A stretch of DNA of 64,000 nucleotides. Origin: Aerococcus sp. (GTDB taxonomy: Bacteria; Bacillota; Bacilli; Lactobacillales; Aerococcaceae). Of the stretch, positions 48,480 through 59,724 are shown piece by piece (the first letter of the stretch is position 1; each line of letters starts with the position of its first letter). The stretch lies in assembly GCA_022768285.1 (NCBI GenBank), contig JALEMJ010000004.1:62001-126000 (forward strand), in the 5' to 3' direction. The notes under the pieces were generated by a model. The model was not told the origin of the DNA, searched no databases, and worked only from the letters and a program-made list of their open reading frames with translations. The position numbers and the translations under genes were made by a program.

Positions 48480-50564
48480 ATGGCAAAAAGAGATTACCCT
48501 CTTGAGAAAACAAGAAATATCGGGATTATGGCGCACATCGATGCCGGTAAAACGACAACGACGGAACGTATCCTGTATTACACTGGTCGTATCCACAAGA
48601 TTGGTGAAACTCACGATGGGGCTTCACAGATGGACTGGATGGAACAGGAACAGGAACGTGGGATTACCATTACTAGTGCGGCAACAACTGCTCACTGGAA
48701 AGATCACCGTGTAAACATCATCGATACACCGGGACACGTGGACTTCACAGTCGAAGTTGAACGTTCGTTGCGTGTATTGGATGGTGCGGTCACCGTATTG
48801 GATGCGCAGTCCGGGGTAGAACCACAGACTGAAACTGTATGGCGTCAAGCAGATACTTACCATGTTCCGCGTATTGTTTTCGCAAATAAGATGGACAAGA
48901 TCGGAGCTGACTTCTTATACTCCGTTGATACCATCAAGAGCCGTTTAGGTGCGAACGCTGTGCCAATCCAATTGCCAATTGGTTCCGAAGATTCCTTCTC
49001 AGGAATTATTGACTTGGTAACTATGGAAGCTGAAATCTACGGGGATGACTTAGGAACAGTTATCAACGAAGAAGAAATTCCAGAAGAATACAAAGAAGAC
49101 GCAGAAAAATGGCACAACAACTTAGTTGAAGCCTGTGCTGACCTCGATGATGATTTGATGATGGCTTATCTCGATGGTGAAGAAATTGCACCTGATCAGT
49201 TAAAAGCTGTTATTCGTCGTGCAACTTTGGACTTAGATATGTTCCCAGTTCTCTGTGGATCTGCCTTCAAGAACAAAGGGGTTCAGATGATGTTGGACGC
49301 TGTCATCGATTACTTGCCAGCACCAACTGATGTTCCACCTATCAAAGGTGTTTCTAAAGATGACCCGGATGAAACGATTGAAGTCAAAGCTGATGATAAG
49401 GCACCATTTGCTGCTTTAGCCTTTAAAGTAGCAACCGATCCTTACGTTGGTCGTATTACTTTCATTCGTGTCTACTCTGGGACATTGAAATCTGGTTCTT
49501 ATGTACAGAATACTTCAAAAGACACACGTGAACGTGTTGGACGTATCTTATTGATGCATGCCAACTCCCGTTCTGAAGTGGATGAAGTATTCTCCGGAGA
49601 TATTTGTGCCGCTGTTGGGTTGAAGAATACGTCAACTGGTGACACGCTCTGTGACGAAGATAATGAAGTGTTACTGGAATCAATGGCCTTCCCAGAACCA
49701 GTGATCGAAGTTGCAATCGAACCTGATACCAAAGCTGACCAAGATAAAATGCAGATTGCTCTCGGTAAGTTGGCTGAAGAAGACCCAACATTCCGTGCAT
49801 CGACTGATGATGAAACCGGTCAGACAGTAATTGCCGGTATGGGTGAGTTGCACTTGGATATCATCGTTGACCGTTTGAAACGTGAATTTAACGTATCTGC
49901 CTCTGTTGGTGCACCTCAGGTATCTTACCGTGAGACCTTCACTAAACAGACAGAAGCTGAAGGTAAATTCGTACGTCAGAGTGGTGGTAAGGGTCAATAT
50001 GGGGATGTTTACATTGAATTCATTCCTAATGAAGAGGGTGCCGGTTTCGAGTTCGTTAATGAAATCGTCGGTGGTGCCGTGCCTAAGGAATACATTCCTT
50101 CCGTTGAAGTTGGGTTGAAAGACGCAATGGCTAATGGTGTATTGGCTGGTTTCCCATTGGTTGACTTGAAAGCACGTCTCTATGATGGGTCTTATCACGA
50201 TGTCGATTCTAGTGAAGCAGCCTTCAAAGTTGCTGCTTCCTTAGCATTGCGTGAAGCTGCTAAGAAAGCTGAGCCGGTCATCTTGGAACCTATCATGAAA
50301 GTTGACGTTGTTGTTCCAGAGGAATACCTTGGGGACATCATGGGACACGTTTCCGCACGTCGCGGGCGCATTGAAGGACAGGAACCGCAAGGAAATGCCG
50401 TTCAATTGCACGCATTTGTTCCACTTGCTGAAATGTTCGGTTACGCAACTACCTTGCGTTCAGCAACTCAAGGACGCGGAACTTTCACAATGACATTCGA
50501 TCATTATGAAGCTGTTCCTAAATCTGTCCAAGAGGAAATCATCGAACAATACGGTAAACACTAG
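48480..50564 (+). CDS. fusA: Elongation factor G
   Basis: 694-residue GTPase for translocation. G1 [15 protein letters not shown], switch region [10 protein letters not shown]3 DTPGHVDF, G4 NKMDKIGA, then domains II-V through [12 protein letters not shown]. Typical length and no insertion, so a classical EF-G and not a Tet(O)-type protection protein. Follows rpsG; a separate tuf promoter lies downstream. Confidence 0.98.
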   Translation: MAKRDYPLEKTRNIGIMAHIDAGKTTTTERILYYTGRIHKIGETHDGASQMDWMEQEQERGITITSAATTAHWKDHRVNIIDTPGHVDFTVEVERSLRVLDGAVTVLDAQSGVEPQTETVWRQADTYHVPRIVFANKMDKIGADFLYSVDTIKSRLGANAVPIQLPIGSEDSFSGIIDLVTMEAEIYGDDLGTVINEEEIPEEYKEDAEKWHNNLVEACADLDDDLMMAYLDGEEIAPDQLKAVIRRATLDLDMFPVLCGSAFKNKGVQMMLDAVIDYLPAPTDVPPIKGVSKDDPDETIEVKADDKAPFAALAFKVATDPYVGRITFIRVYSGTLKSGSYVQNTSKDTRERVGRILLMHANSRSEVDEVFSGDICAAVGLKNTSTGDTLCDEDNEVLLESMAFPEPVIEVAIEPDTKADQDKMQIALGKLAEEDPTFRASTDDETGQTVIAGMGELHLDIIVDRLKREFNVSASVGAPQVSYRETFTKQTEAEGKFVRQSGGKGQYGDVYIEFIPNEEGAGFEFVNEIVGGAVPKEYIPSVEVGLKDAMANGVLAGFPLVDLKARLYDGSYHDVDSSEAAFKVAASLALREAAKKAEPVILEPIMKVDVVVPEEYLGDIMGHVSARRGRIEGQEPQGNAVQLHAFVPLAEMFGYATTLRSATQGRGTFTMTFDHYEAVPKSVQEEIIEQYGKH

Positions 50565-50608
50565 TATCGTCAGCACAATAAATATCGAGCGATGAATCCA
50601 TTCGTTGC

Positions 50609-50638
50609 TTGACTTTTAACAAATGATTTATCTATAAT
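50609..50638 (+). promoter_or_regulatory. tuf promoter
   Basis: TTGACT, 18 bp, TATAAT. A 7-bp inverted repeat TTCATTA/TAATGAA (50656-50676) lies in the resulting 5' leader. Confidence 0.8.
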
Positions 50639-50703
50639 GAAGCCAAATCGTTAGTTTCATTAGTAAGATTAATGAATGATATATTTTAGGAGGATACATT
50701 TAC

Positions 50704-51894
50704 ATGGCAAAAGAAGCTTATGATCGTAGCAAACCGCATGTTAACATCGGTACTATCGGCCACGTTGACCACGGTAAAACGACTTTAACTGCAGCAATTT
50801 CTACTGTTCTTTCACGTCGTGGAATCAACAAAGAAGCTGCTTCTGACTACGCTGCAATCGATAATGCTCCAGAAGAAGCAGAACGTGGGATTACAATCAA
50901 CACTTCCCACATTGAATATGAAACAGAGAATCGTCACTACGCACATATCGATGCACCAGGACACGCCGACTACGTTAAGAACATGATTACCGGTGCTGCT
51001 CAGATGGATGGTGCAATCTTAGTTGTTGCTGCTACTGATGGTCCTATGGCTCAGACACGTGAACACATCTTGCTTGCTCGCCAGGTTGGTGTGCCTTATA
51101 TCGTTGTATTCTTGAACAAGACTGACCAAGTAGACGACGAAGAATTATTAGAATTAGTTGAATTAGAAGTTCGTGACTTATTATCTGAATACGACTTCCC
51201 AGGCGACGACATTCCAGTAGTTAAAGGTTCTGCTTTGAAAGCTCTTGAAGGTGACGAAGCTGAAGAAGAACACATTATGGAATTAATGGAAGCTGTTGAC
51301 AGCTACATTCCTACACCAGAACGTGACGTTGACCAGCCATTCTTGATGCCAATCGAGGACGTGTTCTCAATCACTGGTCGTGGTACTGTTGCCACTGGTC
51401 GTGTTGAACGTGGTCGTATCGAAGTTGGTAAAGAAATCGAAGTTGTTGGTATCCGCGATACTGCAACCACAACTGTAACAGGTCTTGAAATGTTCCGTAA
51501 GACTTTGGATTACGCTGAAGCAGGGGACAACGTTGGTGCATTGCTACGTGGTATGACACGTGACACTGTTGAACGTGGTCAGGTATTAGCTGAACCAGGT
51601 ACGATTACACCTCATACGCAATTCGAAGCTGAGGTTTACGTATTGACAAAAGAAGAAGGTGGACGCCACACGCCATTCATGGATAACTACCGTCCGCAGT
51701 TCTACTTCCGTACAACGGACGTAACTGGTATCATCAGCTTGCCAGAAGATACGCCAATGGTAATGCCTGGTGATAACGTAACAATGAACGTTGAATTGAT
51801 TCACCCAATCGCTATTGAAGAAGGTACACGCTTCTCCATTCGTGAAGGTGGACACACTGTAGGTGCAGGTACTGTATCTAAGATCAACGGCTAA
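50704..51894 (+). CDS. tuf: Elongation factor Tu
   Basis: 396-residue GTPase delivering aminoacyl-tRNA. G1 [14 protein letters not shown]3 DAPGHADY, G4 as NKTD, C-terminal [23 protein letters not shown] and [10 protein letters not shown] (rather than NKCD/NKVD and HVDCPGHADY) are variants shared by some lactic acid bacteria. AGGAGGAT site. Own strong promoter and terminator. Confidence 0.98.
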   Translation: MAKEAYDRSKPHVNIGTIGHVDHGKTTLTAAISTVLSRRGINKEAASDYAAIDNAPEEAERGITINTSHIEYETENRHYAHIDAPGHADYVKNMITGAAQMDGAILVVAATDGPMAQTREHILLARQVGVPYIVVFLNKTDQVDDEELLELVELEVRDLLSEYDFPGDDIPVVKGSALKALEGDEAEEEHIMELMEAVDSYIPTPERDVDQPFLMPIEDVFSITGRGTVATGRVERGRIEVGKEIEVVGIRDTATTTVTGLEMFRKTLDYAEAGDNVGALLRGMTRDTVERGQVLAEPGTITPHTQFEAEVYVLTKEEGGRHTPFMDNYRPQFYFRTTDVTGIISLPEDTPMVMPGDNVTMNVELIHPIAIEEGTRFSIREGGHTVGAGTVSKING

Positions 51895-51920
51895 TTTTTA
51901 GACTATAAGTATTAATCGAA

Positions 51921-51956
51921 AGCGCTTGGTAGCGATGCTGCCGGGCGCTTTTTTTG
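51921..51956 (+). terminator. Rho-independent terminator after tuf
   Basis: AGCGCTTGGTAGC and GCTGCCGGGCGCT form a 13-bp stem with G-U pairs, loop GAT, then a T run. Confidence 0.95.
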
Positions 51957-51991
51957 TATAGAATTTTATGCTTTTCTTAAACTTCTATTCC

Positions 51992-52020
51992 TTGAATTAG
52001 TATTACAGAAAGATTACACT
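51992..52020 (+). promoter_or_regulatory. Promoter for the AsnB-like gene
   Basis: TTGAAT, 17 bp, TACACT, 45 bases before the start codon. Confidence 0.55.
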
Positions 52021-52065
52021 GAATAATCAGTTGATACTTGAATTACATGAAATTGAGGTGTGCAG

Positions 52066-53892
52066 ATGGCAGGATTTATTGGATTAATCAATGTCGAACG
52101 TGACAGGCAAATTATGGACAATATGTTGAAAACAATTGTCCACCGTGGTCCGGACTATCGTAAAGATTTTGAAGATGGTTATTTAAAACTATCTTATCTA
52201 GGCATTGATTTAGATTACCAATTTGACGGTAAGGAAATATTTGAAGACGACCAAGTGACCGTGCTATTAACAGGGTACGTGAATAATATTGATGAAGTGA
52301 AGGATTATGCACGTCGCTACGAGGCGAATAGTTCGGAGCTTACACCTGCTGCATTAATCGCAACCATTTACAAGCACGAAAGTGTCAATGTCGCTAAGGT
52401 GATTAAGGGTGGCTATGTTGTTACTGTTTATGATAAAAAATCACGTAAAGTAATCTTCATCCGTGATCGCTTCGGTCTGCAGCCTTTCTACTACTATCAA
52501 ACAGATGAAGGATTAATGGTTGTTTCTGAAATCAAAGCGTTGTTAGAGCATCCACAATTTGAGAAACGCTTGAATTCGGAAGCCTTAGTTCCTTATCTCG
52601 TTTATCAAGTCCCGGTATTGAATGAGACTTTCTTCAAAAATGTATACACTGCGCCTGCTGCATCTTATATTGTTTACGATGGTCATAATATTGATATCGA
52701 AAGCTATTGGGATATTAAGTTTGAACCAGAGGAAATGACGGTCAATGAAGCAGCAGACGAAATTAACCGTCTCATCGGTAAATCCATTAAAAATAAATTG
52801 CAGTACTTCAATCATCCTGAGATGATTGCTCAGTCACTCTCAGGTGGGGTGGATAGTTCCTACCTAGCTGCACGCTTGCAACCGAAAGAAACATTTACGG
52901 TTGGTTATAATAGTAAGGAATTTTCCGAGATCGACAATGCGCGTGCGTTCTCAGAGATCATTGGCGCGCATCACACTGCTAAATTATTAGATGCAGACGA
53001 GGCATTCTCAGAACTGCGCAAGATTGTGTACTTGTGTGACCTTCCATATGCGAACTTATCGGCTATTCCGATGTACTATTTGTCTAAGACGATTAGTCGT
53101 ACGACCCACGCCTTATACTCCGGTGAAGGTGCTGATGAATTCTTTGGTGGGTATCACGAATACGAAGAGCCTAAGAGCATTCAAACTTATCGGAAGTTAC
53201 CAAAAGCCATTCGCCAAGCATTAGGACAGCGCGTATTGAACAGCGACCACGACTTCAAGGGGCGCAATTTCTTAATTAAGGGCTTGCCAGTGGAAGACTG
53301 GTACATTGGCCAGAACAAGATCTTCCATGAAAACAATGCCTTAGCTCTCGTTACTGATGCATACAAAGATGCACCACGTATCCATGATTTGACCGAGCCT
53401 TACTTCCAACATATCCCGAATTACAGTGATATTCAAAAGAAACAGTATTTGGACTTCCACATGTTCATGTTGCATGATATTGCACTGAAAGCAGACCGCA
53501 TGAACATCGCGAATTCTGTCCAACTTGTTACACCACTGCTCGATGAAGATTTGTTGGACTTTGCGCGCCGCATGCCTGACAAATTAAAAGTTGATGGTGA
53601 GAAATCAAAAGTTGCTTTCCGAAAGGCCGCAGAAGATTACCTACCAGATGAGTGGACAAAACGGAAGAAACTCGGTTACGTTACGCCGTTGAAATACTGG
53701 CTAAAAGAAGATAAATACCGTCGCCAAGTTCACGATGTTGTTACCGGAAACCTTGCTAAACACTTCTTCGATGTTGATCAAATTGAAGTACTGTTCCGTG
53801 ATGATGAACGGGGACGTCGCGCTGAACATCGTAAAATCTGGACATTATATATGTTCCTAATGTGGTACGAAGAATACTTCATCAAGCGTTAA
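52066..53892 (+). CDS. Asparagine synthetase homologue with degenerate glutaminase domain
   Basis: A 608-residue AsnB-family protein. Start ATG 52066 (a GTG at 52060 overlaps the GAGGTG binding site). The synthetase half is intact: SLSGGVDSSYLAARL pyrophosphate loop and SGEGADEFFGGY. The N-terminal class II glutaminase half keeps its fold (IVHRGPDY, FIRDRFGLQPFYY, SEIKALLEH) but lost active-site residues: the nucleophile Cys after Met is Ala (MAGFIG), the RLS segment is absent and NGE is TGY. It should not use glutamine; it may use ammonia or another amine, as in beta-lactam synthetase. Some relatives amidate peptidoglycan residues. Single-gene unit between tuf and the S10 operon. Confidence 0.85.
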   Translation: MAGFIGLINVERDRQIMDNMLKTIVHRGPDYRKDFEDGYLKLSYLGIDLDYQFDGKEIFEDDQVTVLLTGYVNNIDEVKDYARRYEANSSELTPAALIATIYKHESVNVAKVIKGGYVVTVYDKKSRKVIFIRDRFGLQPFYYYQTDEGLMVVSEIKALLEHPQFEKRLNSEALVPYLVYQVPVLNETFFKNVYTAPAASYIVYDGHNIDIESYWDIKFEPEEMTVNEAADEINRLIGKSIKNKLQYFNHPEMIAQSLSGGVDSSYLAARLQPKETFTVGYNSKEFSEIDNARAFSEIIGAHHTAKLLDADEAFSELRKIVYLCDLPYANLSAIPMYYLSKTISRTTHALYSGEGADEFFGGYHEYEEPKSIQTYRKLPKAIRQALGQRVLNSDHDFKGRNFLIKGLPVEDWYIGQNKIFHENNALALVTDAYKDAPRIHDLTEPYFQHIPNYSDIQKKQYLDFHMFMLHDIALKADRMNIANSVQLVTPLLDEDLLDFARRMPDKLKVDGEKSKVAFRKAAEDYLPDEWTKRKKLGYVTPLKYWLKEDKYRRQVHDVVTGNLAKHFFDVDQIEVLFRDDERGRRAEHRKIWTLYMFLMWYEEYFIKR

Positions 53893-53913
53893 ACAATTAA
53901 AGGAATAATCACG

Positions 53914-53944
53914 AGATCAGCCTGTTATAAGGCTGATCTTTTTT
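53914..53944 (+). terminator. Rho-independent terminator after the AsnB-like gene
   Basis: AGATCAGCC and GGCTGATCT pair perfectly across an 8-base loop, then a T run. Confidence 0.94.
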
Positions 53945-54045
53945 GTATTGTGGTACGGTAGCGATACCATTCTTAAATGTATGAAAAATAGGTATGATGT
54001 TTTGAAAATAGACGTGTCAATCATATGTTTTTTCATAAATAACCC

Positions 54046-54074
54046 TTGATTCAAACGTCAAATCCCGTTATACT
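54046..54074 (+). promoter_or_regulatory. S10 operon promoter
   Basis: TTGATT, 17 bp, TATACT, about 170 bases before rpsJ. The 351-base gap 53893-54243 holds the previous terminator, this promoter and the leader below. Confidence 0.75.
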
Positions 54075-54079
54075 TGTAA

Positions 54080-54240
54080 GAGTGTTTTTTCTACATCAAA
54101 GGGCGTAGTGCGCGCTCAGGACTGTAGTGGCACAGGCTTCGACGTATGAGGTTGCGACACACCCGGGTACATTGTCATGACGGGGGCGTCGGGAATTTGT
54201 ACCGAGCAAGTCATTAGATCATTATTGACGAGGAGGAAAA
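54080..54240 (+). promoter_or_regulatory. rpsJ leader: Structured S10 operon leader RNA
   Basis: A GC-rich segment unlike its AT-rich surroundings. GGTACA (54166-54171) pairs with TGTACC (54198-54203), enclosing GACG-GGGG-CGTC (54179-54190); CACACCC and GTCGGGAA flank them. The pattern suggests a folded regulatory leader, possibly bound by a ribosomal protein of the operon (L4 in E. coli). The ligand here is inferred, not shown. Confidence 0.55.
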
Positions 54241-54243
54241 CTC

Positions 54244-54552
54244 ATGGCAAAACAAAAAATTAGAATTCGCTTGAAGTCTTACGAACATCGAGGATTGGAT
54301 CAATCTGCTGAGAAGATCGTTGAGACGGCTAAACGTACTGGTGCACAAGTTTCTGGCCCAGTACCGTTGCCAACTGAACGCTCACTCTTTACGGTTATCC
54401 GTAGTCCACACAAAGACAAAGACTCTCGTGAACAGTTTGAAATGCGTACACACAAACGCTTGATTGACATTGTCAACCCAACACCAAAAACTGTTGATGC
54501 ATTGATGAAGTTAGATTTACCATCCGGTGTTGACATCGAAATCAAACTGTAG
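54244..54552 (+). CDS. rpsJ: 30S ribosomal protein S10 (NusE)
   Basis: 102 residues; part of the 30S head and, as NusE, of the antitermination complex. [21 protein letters not shown] and [16 protein letters not shown] are typical. GAGGAGG precedes the ATG. First gene of the S10-spc cluster, which runs on one strand with short gaps to secY. Confidence 0.98.
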   Translation: MAKQKIRIRLKSYEHRGLDQSAEKIVETAKRTGAQVSGPVPLPTERSLFTVIRSPHKDKDSREQFEMRTHKRLIDIVNPTPKTVDALMKLDLPSGVDIEIKL

Positions 54553-54624
54553 TGAGAAATAGGCGATATTTACTTTAATTCGTTAATCATATTGATTAAA
54601 AAATAAATCTATGGAGGTGTAATC

Positions 54625-55257
54625 ATGACTAAAGGAATCTTAGGGAAAAAGGTTGGAATGACTCAGTACTTTAAAGAGTCTGGTGAACTCGTCCCAGTAA
54701 CTGTTGTTGAAGCAGCACCTAACGTTGTTCTTCAAGTGAAGACGAACGAAACAGATGGCTACGAAGCTATTCAGTTAGGATTCGACGACAAACGCGACGT
54801 TTTATCTAACCAACCTGAACAAGGTCATGTAAAGAAAGCAAACACGACGCCTAAGCGCTTCATTCGGGAAATCCGCGACGTAGAGCTTGGCGAGTACGAA
54901 GTAGGACAGGAAGTAACGGTAGAGACTTTCCAAGCTGGAGATATCGTAGACGTTACAGGAACTTCCAAAGGTAAAGGTTTCCAAGGGTCAATCAAACGTC
55001 ATAACCAACATCGTGGACCGATGGCTCATGGTTCTCACTACCACCGTGTTTCTGGTTCAATGGGTATGGCTTCAGATCCAGGACGCGTATTCAAAGGTAA
55101 GAAACTTCCTGGTCAAATGGGCGGTAAACGTATCACCGTTCAAAACCTTGAAATTGTTAAAGTTATTCCAGAAAAGAATGCTTTACTGATCAAAGGTAAT
55201 GTGCCAGGATCTAAAAAATCATTAGTCGTTATCGAAACGGCAAATAGTGCTAAATAA
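54625..55257 (+). CDS. rplC: 50S ribosomal protein L3
   Basis: 210 residues; one of the first proteins in 50S assembly, near the peptidyl transferase centre. [13 protein letters not shown] at the start and the extended loop [19 protein letters not shown] are present. Sequence is complete, ATGGAGGTG site. Confidence 0.98.
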   Translation: MTKGILGKKVGMTQYFKESGELVPVTVVEAAPNVVLQVKTNETDGYEAIQLGFDDKRDVLSNQPEQGHVKKANTTPKRFIREIRDVELGEYEVGQEVTVETFQAGDIVDVTGTSKGKGFQGSIKRHNQHRGPMAHGSHYHRVSGSMGMASDPGRVFKGKKLPGQMGGKRITVQNLEIVKVIPEKNALLIKGNVPGSKKSLVVIETANSAK

Positions 55258-55280
55258 TTTTTAGGAAAGGAGGAAAATCG

Positions 55281-55904
55281 ATGGTACAAGTTAAATTATT
55301 CAATCAAACCGGTAATGAAGCAGGAAACATTGAATTATCAGACGAAATTTTTGCAATCGAACCAAACGAAAATGCAATTACTGATACAATCTTGATGATT
55401 CGTGCTTCTAAACGTCAGGGGACACACGCTACTAAGAACCGTTCAGCTGTTCGCGGTGGTGGCCGTAAACCATGGCGTCAAAAAGGAACTGGCCGTGCAC
55501 GTCAAGGTTCCATTCGTTCCCCACAATGGGTCGGTGGTGGTACTGTATTTGGTCCAACACCACGCAGTTACGCATACAAGTTACCACGTAAGGTTCGTCG
55601 CTTAGCATTACGTTCTGCACTTTCTCGCAAGGTAGCAAACGATCAGTTAATTGTGATTGATGAATTACAATTCGACGCACCTAAGACTAAAGACTTCAAG
55701 AAGTTGTTAGATACTGTTGGAGCTGACAAGAAGGCATTAGTAGTTATCGACAAAGACAACGAAAATGCCGTTCGCTCCGCGCGCAACTTAGCCCAAGCTA
55801 CGCTGGTTGATGAGAACCATGTTAATGTTTATGATCTTGAAAACAGTGACAAAGTCATCATCACGCGTTCCGCACTTTCTAATGTAGAGGAGGCGTTAGC
55901 ATAA
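55281..55904 (+). CDS. rplD: 50S ribosomal protein L4
   Basis: 207 residues; lines the exit tunnel. The tunnel loop [20 protein letters not shown] (about residues 60-79) has the normal sequence, without macrolide-resistance changes that I can see. In E. coli L4 represses its own operon. Its stop overlaps the rplW start (TAATG). Confidence 0.98.
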   Translation: MVQVKLFNQTGNEAGNIELSDEIFAIEPNENAITDTILMIRASKRQGTHATKNRSAVRGGGRKPWRQKGTGRARQGSIRSPQWVGGGTVFGPTPRSYAYKLPRKVRRLALRSALSRKVANDQLIVIDELQFDAPKTKDFKKLLDTVGADKKALVVIDKDNENAVRSARNLAQATLVDENHVNVYDLENSDKVIITRSALSNVEEALA

Positions 55905-56203
55905 TGCATGCAGAAGACGTCATTATTCGTCCAGTAATTACTGAGAAGAGTATGGACGCTATGGATGAGGATAAATACACTTTTGAAGTATCAATCCATG
56001 CATCAAAATCACGCGTCAGACAAGCAATCGAAGAACTCTTTGATGTTAAAGTAAAAAACGTGAACATCGTTAATGTCCACGCTAAGAAGAAACGTGTTGG
56101 ACAATACACGGGTAAAACGGCTCGTCGCCGTAAAGCTATCGTAACGCTAGCTGAAGGTGACAGCATCGAAATTTTCCCAACAACCCAGGATAACGAAGAA
56201 TAG
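55904..56203 (+). CDS. rplW: 50S ribosomal protein L23
   Basis: 99 residues; exit-site protein that docks trigger factor and [17 protein letters not shown] and [22 protein letters not shown] are typical. Translation is coupled to rplD through a shared TAATG. Confidence 0.97.
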   Translation: MHAEDVIIRPVITEKSMDAMDEDKYTFEVSIHASKSRVRQAIEELFDVKVKNVNIVNVHAKKKRVGQYTGKTARRRKAIVTLAEGDSIEIFPTTQDNEE

Positions 56204-56214
56204 GAGGAATCGTC

Positions 56215-57054
56215 TTGGCTATTAAAGTATACAAAGCGACATCAAATGGACGTCGTAATATGACGGGTTACGATTTCTCAGAGATTACTAAATCAAAACC
56301 TGAAAAATCGTTATTAGAATCCCAATCAAAACGTGCTGGTCGTAACAACCAAGGCCGTATCACTGTGCGTCACCAAGGTGGTGGCCACAAACAGGCTTAC
56401 CGTTTAGTTGACTTTAAGCGTCGTCACGATGGCGTTGAGGGTATTGTTAAAGCGGTAGAATATGATCCGAATCGTTCAGCTAACATCGCTTTGATCCAAT
56501 ACACTGATGGTGTGAAGAGCTACATCATTCACCCACGTGGATTAAAAGTTGGTGACCGCATTGTTTCTGGTGATGCTGTCGACATTAAAGTTGGTAACGC
56601 AATGATGTTGAAGAACATCCCGGCAGGTACCCTTATCCACAACATTGAATTAAAGCCTGGTAAGGGTGGCGAATTAGTACGCGCTGCTGGTACAAGCGCA
56701 CAAGTGCTTGGTCGTGAAGATGGTAGCAAATACACCTTGGTAAAATTGTCATCTGGTGAAACACGCTTTGTCTTAAATACCGCACGTGCAACAGTCGGTG
56801 CTGTTGGTAATGAACAACACGAATTAGTAAATGTTGGTAAAGCTGGTCGTAAGCGTTGGTTAGGTAAACGTCCTACTGTTCGCGGTTCGGTAATGAACCC
56901 TAATGATCACCCTCATGGTGGTGGTGAAGGTCGTGCACCAATCGGTTTGAAACACCAGAAGACACCTTGGGGTAAACCGGCTCGTGGTGTTAAGACACGT
57001 AAAGGTAAGGCACGTTCTAACAAATTGATCGTTCGCCGTCGTAACAGCAAATAA
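56215..57054 (+). CDS. rplB: 50S ribosomal protein L2
   Basis: 279 residues; near the peptidyl transferase centre. [20 protein letters not shown] at the start, [13 protein letters not shown] with the conserved histidine, and a basic C-terminus. The start is TTG, supported by the universal N-terminal sequence and a TAGGAGGAA site 6 bases ahead. Confidence 0.98.
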   Translation: MAIKVYKATSNGRRNMTGYDFSEITKSKPEKSLLESQSKRAGRNNQGRITVRHQGGGHKQAYRLVDFKRRHDGVEGIVKAVEYDPNRSANIALIQYTDGVKSYIIHPRGLKVGDRIVSGDAVDIKVGNAMMLKNIPAGTLIHNIELKPGKGGELVRAAGTSAQVLGREDGSKYTLVKLSSGETRFVLNTARATVGAVGNEQHELVNVGKAGRKRWLGKRPTVRGSVMNPNDHPHGGGEGRAPIGLKHQKTPWGKPARGVKTRKGKARSNKLIVRRRNSK

Positions 57055-57081
57055 GCGCTGATAAAGAAAGGAGTTTAGAGA

Positions 57082-57363
57082 ATGAGTCGTAGTGTAAAAA
57101 AAGGACCTTTTATTGATGAACACTTACGTAAAAAGGTAGAAGCACAGCAGGGTGCTTCAAAGAAACAAGTCATTAAAACTTGGTCACGACGTTCAACAAT
57201 CTTCCCTAATTTTATTGGGCTGACGATTGCCGTTCATGACGGACGCAAGCATGTTCCGGTCTACATTCAGGAAGACATGGTAGGCCACAAATTAGGTGAA
57301 TTTGTGCCAACACGTACTTTCCGTGGACACGCTAAAGAAGACAAGAAAACCACAGCTCGCTAA
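57082..57363 (+). CDS. rpsS: 30S ribosomal protein S19
   Basis: 93 residues; binds 16S rRNA in the head with S13. [19 protein letters not shown] and [21 protein letters not shown] are universal. AAAGGAG site. Confidence 0.98.
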   Translation: MSRSVKKGPFIDEHLRKKVEAQQGASKKQVIKTWSRRSTIFPNFIGLTIAVHDGRKHVPVYIQEDMVGHKLGEFVPTRTFRGHAKEDKKTTAR

Positions 57364-57384
57364 TCGGAGAGGAGGAAACAATAA

Positions 57385-57741
57385 ATGGTAGAAGCAATTA
57401 ATACTGCTCGTGCAACTGCAAGAACAGTTCGTATTACTGCACGTAAAGCTCGCTTAGTTATCGACTTGATCCGTAATAAGCCGGTTGGCGAAGCTATTGC
57501 TATCTTAGAGAATACACCTCGTTCAGCATCTCCGATTATCGAAAAAGTTTTGAAATCGGCGATCGCTAATGCAGAACATAACTTTGATCTTGATGTTACT
57601 CGCCTCTACATCAGCAAAGCATATGCTGATGAAGGACCAACGATGAAACGTTTCCGTCCACGTGCGAAAGGTGCTGCTTCAGGCATCAACAAACGTACGA
57701 GTCACATTACCATCGAAGTTAAAGAAGCAGAGGAGGAATAA
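57385..57741 (+). CDS. rplV: 50S ribosomal protein L22
   Basis: 118 residues; its beta hairpin lines the exit tunnel. [21 protein letters not shown] and the hairpin [20 protein letters not shown] are intact, with no insertion of the type linked to macrolide resistance. Four bases separate it from rpsC. Confidence 0.98.
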   Translation: MVEAINTARATARTVRITARKARLVIDLIRNKPVGEAIAILENTPRSASPIIEKVLKSAIANAEHNFDLDVTRLYISKAYADEGPTMKRFRPRAKGAASGINKRTSHITIEVKEAEEE

Positions 57742-57744
57742 CCA

Positions 57745-58395
57745 GTGGGGCAAAAAATTAATCCAAGCGGCTTGCGTATTGGCGTCATTAAAGATTGGGA
57801 TGCACGCTGGTATGCAGAAAAAGACTACGCTGATGTCTTAAACGAAGACCTTGAAATTCGTTCATACATCAATGAAAAATTGAGTGATGCATCAATCGCA
57901 CGTGTTGAAATCGAACGTGCAGCAAACAAAGTCAACGTCAACATCCACACGGCTCGTCCAGGGATGGTTATTGGTCGTGGCGGCCAAGAGGTTGACAGTT
58001 TGAGACAACACCTCAACAATTTGACTGGTAAGAACGTCCACATCAATGTTGTTGAAGTGAAGAAACCTGAATTGAGCGCGAAATTGGTTGGCGAAAACAT
58101 TGCCGAACAATTAGAAAACCGTGTAGCTTTCCGTCGTGCCATGAAACAAGCAATTTCTCGTACGATGCAAGCTGGTGCTAAAGGTATCAAAATTCAGGTT
58201 GCCGGTCGTTTGAACGGTGCTGATATGGCACGTATTGAAACATTAGTTGAAGGAACTGTTCCTTTACATACATTGCGTGCAGATATCGATTACGAACTTT
58301 CTGAGGCTGATACTCAGTACGGAATTATTGGTGTTAAGGTTTGGATCTTCCGTGGTGAAGTTCTCCCAACTGTAGCACAAGAAGAGGAGGATTAA
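57745..58395 (+). CDS. rpsC: 30S ribosomal protein S3
   Basis: 216 residues; lines the mRNA entry tunnel. N-terminal [23 protein letters not shown] domain [19 protein letters not shown]-terminal [13 protein letters not shown]. Start is GTG, with GAGGAATAA (end of rplV) as binding site. Confidence 0.98.
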   Translation: MGQKINPSGLRIGVIKDWDARWYAEKDYADVLNEDLEIRSYINEKLSDASIARVEIERAANKVNVNIHTARPGMVIGRGGQEVDSLRQHLNNLTGKNVHINVVEVKKPELSAKLVGENIAEQLENRVAFRRAMKQAISRTMQAGAKGIKIQVAGRLNGADMARIETLVEGTVPLHTLRADIDYELSEADTQYGIIGVKVWIFRGEVLPTVAQEEED

Positions 58396-58397
58396 GC

Positions 58398-58826
58398 GTG
58401 TTAGTACCTAAACGTGTAAAATACAGACGTGAACACCGCGGTAAAATGCGCGGCGAAGCTAAAGGTGGCAAAGAAGTTGCTTATGGTGAATACGGCTTAC
58501 AAGCGTTAGATTCTAAATGGATTACTAACCGTCAGATCGAGGCAGCACGTATTGCTATGACACGTTACATGAAACGTGGCGGTAAAGTCTGGATCAAGAT
58601 CTTTCCTCATAAATCTTATACGTCTAAAGCTATCGGTGTTCGTATGGGTTCCGGGAAAGGTGCCCCAGAAGGCTGGGTATCTCCGGTAAAACGAGGCAAG
58701 ATTTTATTTGAAGTCGGTGGTGTTCCTGAAGAGGTAGCCCGTGAAGCATTGCGTTTAGCATCTCACAAATTACCTATTCGAACGAAATTTGTAACTCGTG
58801 GAATTGGTGGTGAATCGGATGAATAA
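58398..58826 (+). CDS. rplP: 50S ribosomal protein L16
   Basis: 142 residues; organises the A-site region of the 50S subunit. [25 protein letters not shown]-like [15 protein letters not shown] and [13 protein letters not shown] are typical. Start is GTG two bases after rpsC with GAGGAGG inside the end of rpsC. It overlaps rpmC by 8 bases. Confidence 0.98.
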   Translation: MLVPKRVKYRREHRGKMRGEAKGGKEVAYGEYGLQALDSKWITNRQIEAARIAMTRYMKRGGKVWIKIFPHKSYTSKAIGVRMGSGKGAPEGWVSPVKRGKILFEVGGVPEEVAREALRLASHKLPIRTKFVTRGIGGESDE

Positions 58827-59016
58827 ATTTAAAGATTTAATCAATCTCTCAGCTGATGAATTGCTTAAACAAGAAAAAGAGTACAAGCAAGAGCTATTCA
58901 ATCTTCGATTCCAATTGGCCACTGGTCAATTAGAGGACACGGCGCGTATTCGTACAGTTAAGAAACAGATTGCACGAATTAAGACAGCGTTGCGTCAGCA
59001 AGAATTAGCAGAATAA
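58819..59016 (+). CDS. rpmC: 50S ribosomal protein L29
   Basis: 65 residues, two-helix protein at the exit site. Start ATG 58819 ([18 protein letters not shown]) follows GGTGGTG within rplP and overlaps its end (ATGAATAA). [19 protein letters not shown] is the family signature. Confidence 0.97.
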   Translation: MNKFKDLINLSADELLKQEKEYKQELFNLRFQLATGQLEDTARIRTVKKQIARIKTALRQQELAE

Positions 59017-59044
59017 TTCAATCAGTTAGGAGGGAATGACTAAA

Positions 59045-59311
59045 ATGGCAGAAGAACGTAAGCCACGTCGTATCTTACAAGGGCGCGTTGTTTCAGACAA
59101 AATGGATAAAACAATTGTGGTTCAGGTAGATACGTTCAAATTTCACCCGACATACGGGAAACGTATTAAATACTCTAAGAAATATAAAGCACATGATGAA
59201 AACAACGAAGCTAAGCTCAATGATGTTGTCCGTATCATGGAGACACGTCATCTCTCAAAGGACAAGTATTTCCGCTTAGTTGATATTGTTGAAAAATCAG
59301 TCATTATTTAA
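59045..59311 (+). CDS. rpsQ: 30S ribosomal protein S17
   Basis: 88 residues; early 16S rRNA binder. Start ATG 59045, because an ATG nine bases earlier touches the AGGAGGG site. [20 protein letters not shown] and [17 protein letters not shown] are typical. Confidence 0.97.
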   Translation: MAEERKPRRILQGRVVSDKMDKTIVVQVDTFKFHPTYGKRIKYSKKYKAHDENNEAKLNDVVRIMETRHLSKDKYFRLVDIVEKSVII

Positions 59312-59335
59312 TGAGAACCGGAAGGAGGATATAGA

Positions 59336-59704
59336 ATGATTCAGACAGAGACACGTTTAAAAGTGGCAGATAATTCCGGGGCTCGTGAGGTTTTAACCAT
59401 CAGCATTTTAGGTGGTTCTGGTCGTAAGACCGCTAATATCGGTGACGTGATTGTTGCAACTGTAAAGAGCGCTACACCTGGTGGCGTTGTTAAGAAAGGC
59501 GACGTCGTTAAAGCTGTTGTCGTTCGCTCTAAGAGTGGTGCGCACCGTCCAGATGGTTCTTATATCAAGTTCGATGAAAATGCATGTGTCATCATCCGTG
59601 ATGATAAGACGCCTCGCGGGACACGTATTTTTGGACCAGTAGCTCGCGAGTTGCGTGATAACAACTACATGCGTATTGTTTCGCTAGCTTCAGAGGTTAT
59701 TTAA
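59336..59704 (+). CDS. rplN: 50S ribosomal protein L14
   Basis: 122 residues; at the subunit interface. [20 protein letters not shown] and [20 protein letters not shown] are universal. GGAAGGAGG site. Confidence 0.98.
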   Translation: MIQTETRLKVADNSGAREVLTISILGGSGRKTANIGDVIVATVKSATPGGVVKKGDVVKAVVVRSKSGAHRPDGSYIKFDENACVIIRDDKTPRGTRIFGPVARELRDNNYMRIVSLASEVI

Positions 59705-59724
59705 TAGGAGAGGGGTGTCTATAA

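Noticed and set aside
48480..50564. Ribosomal protection protein instead of EF-G
   Set aside because: Length, str-operon position and domain motifs are those of housekeeping EF-G.
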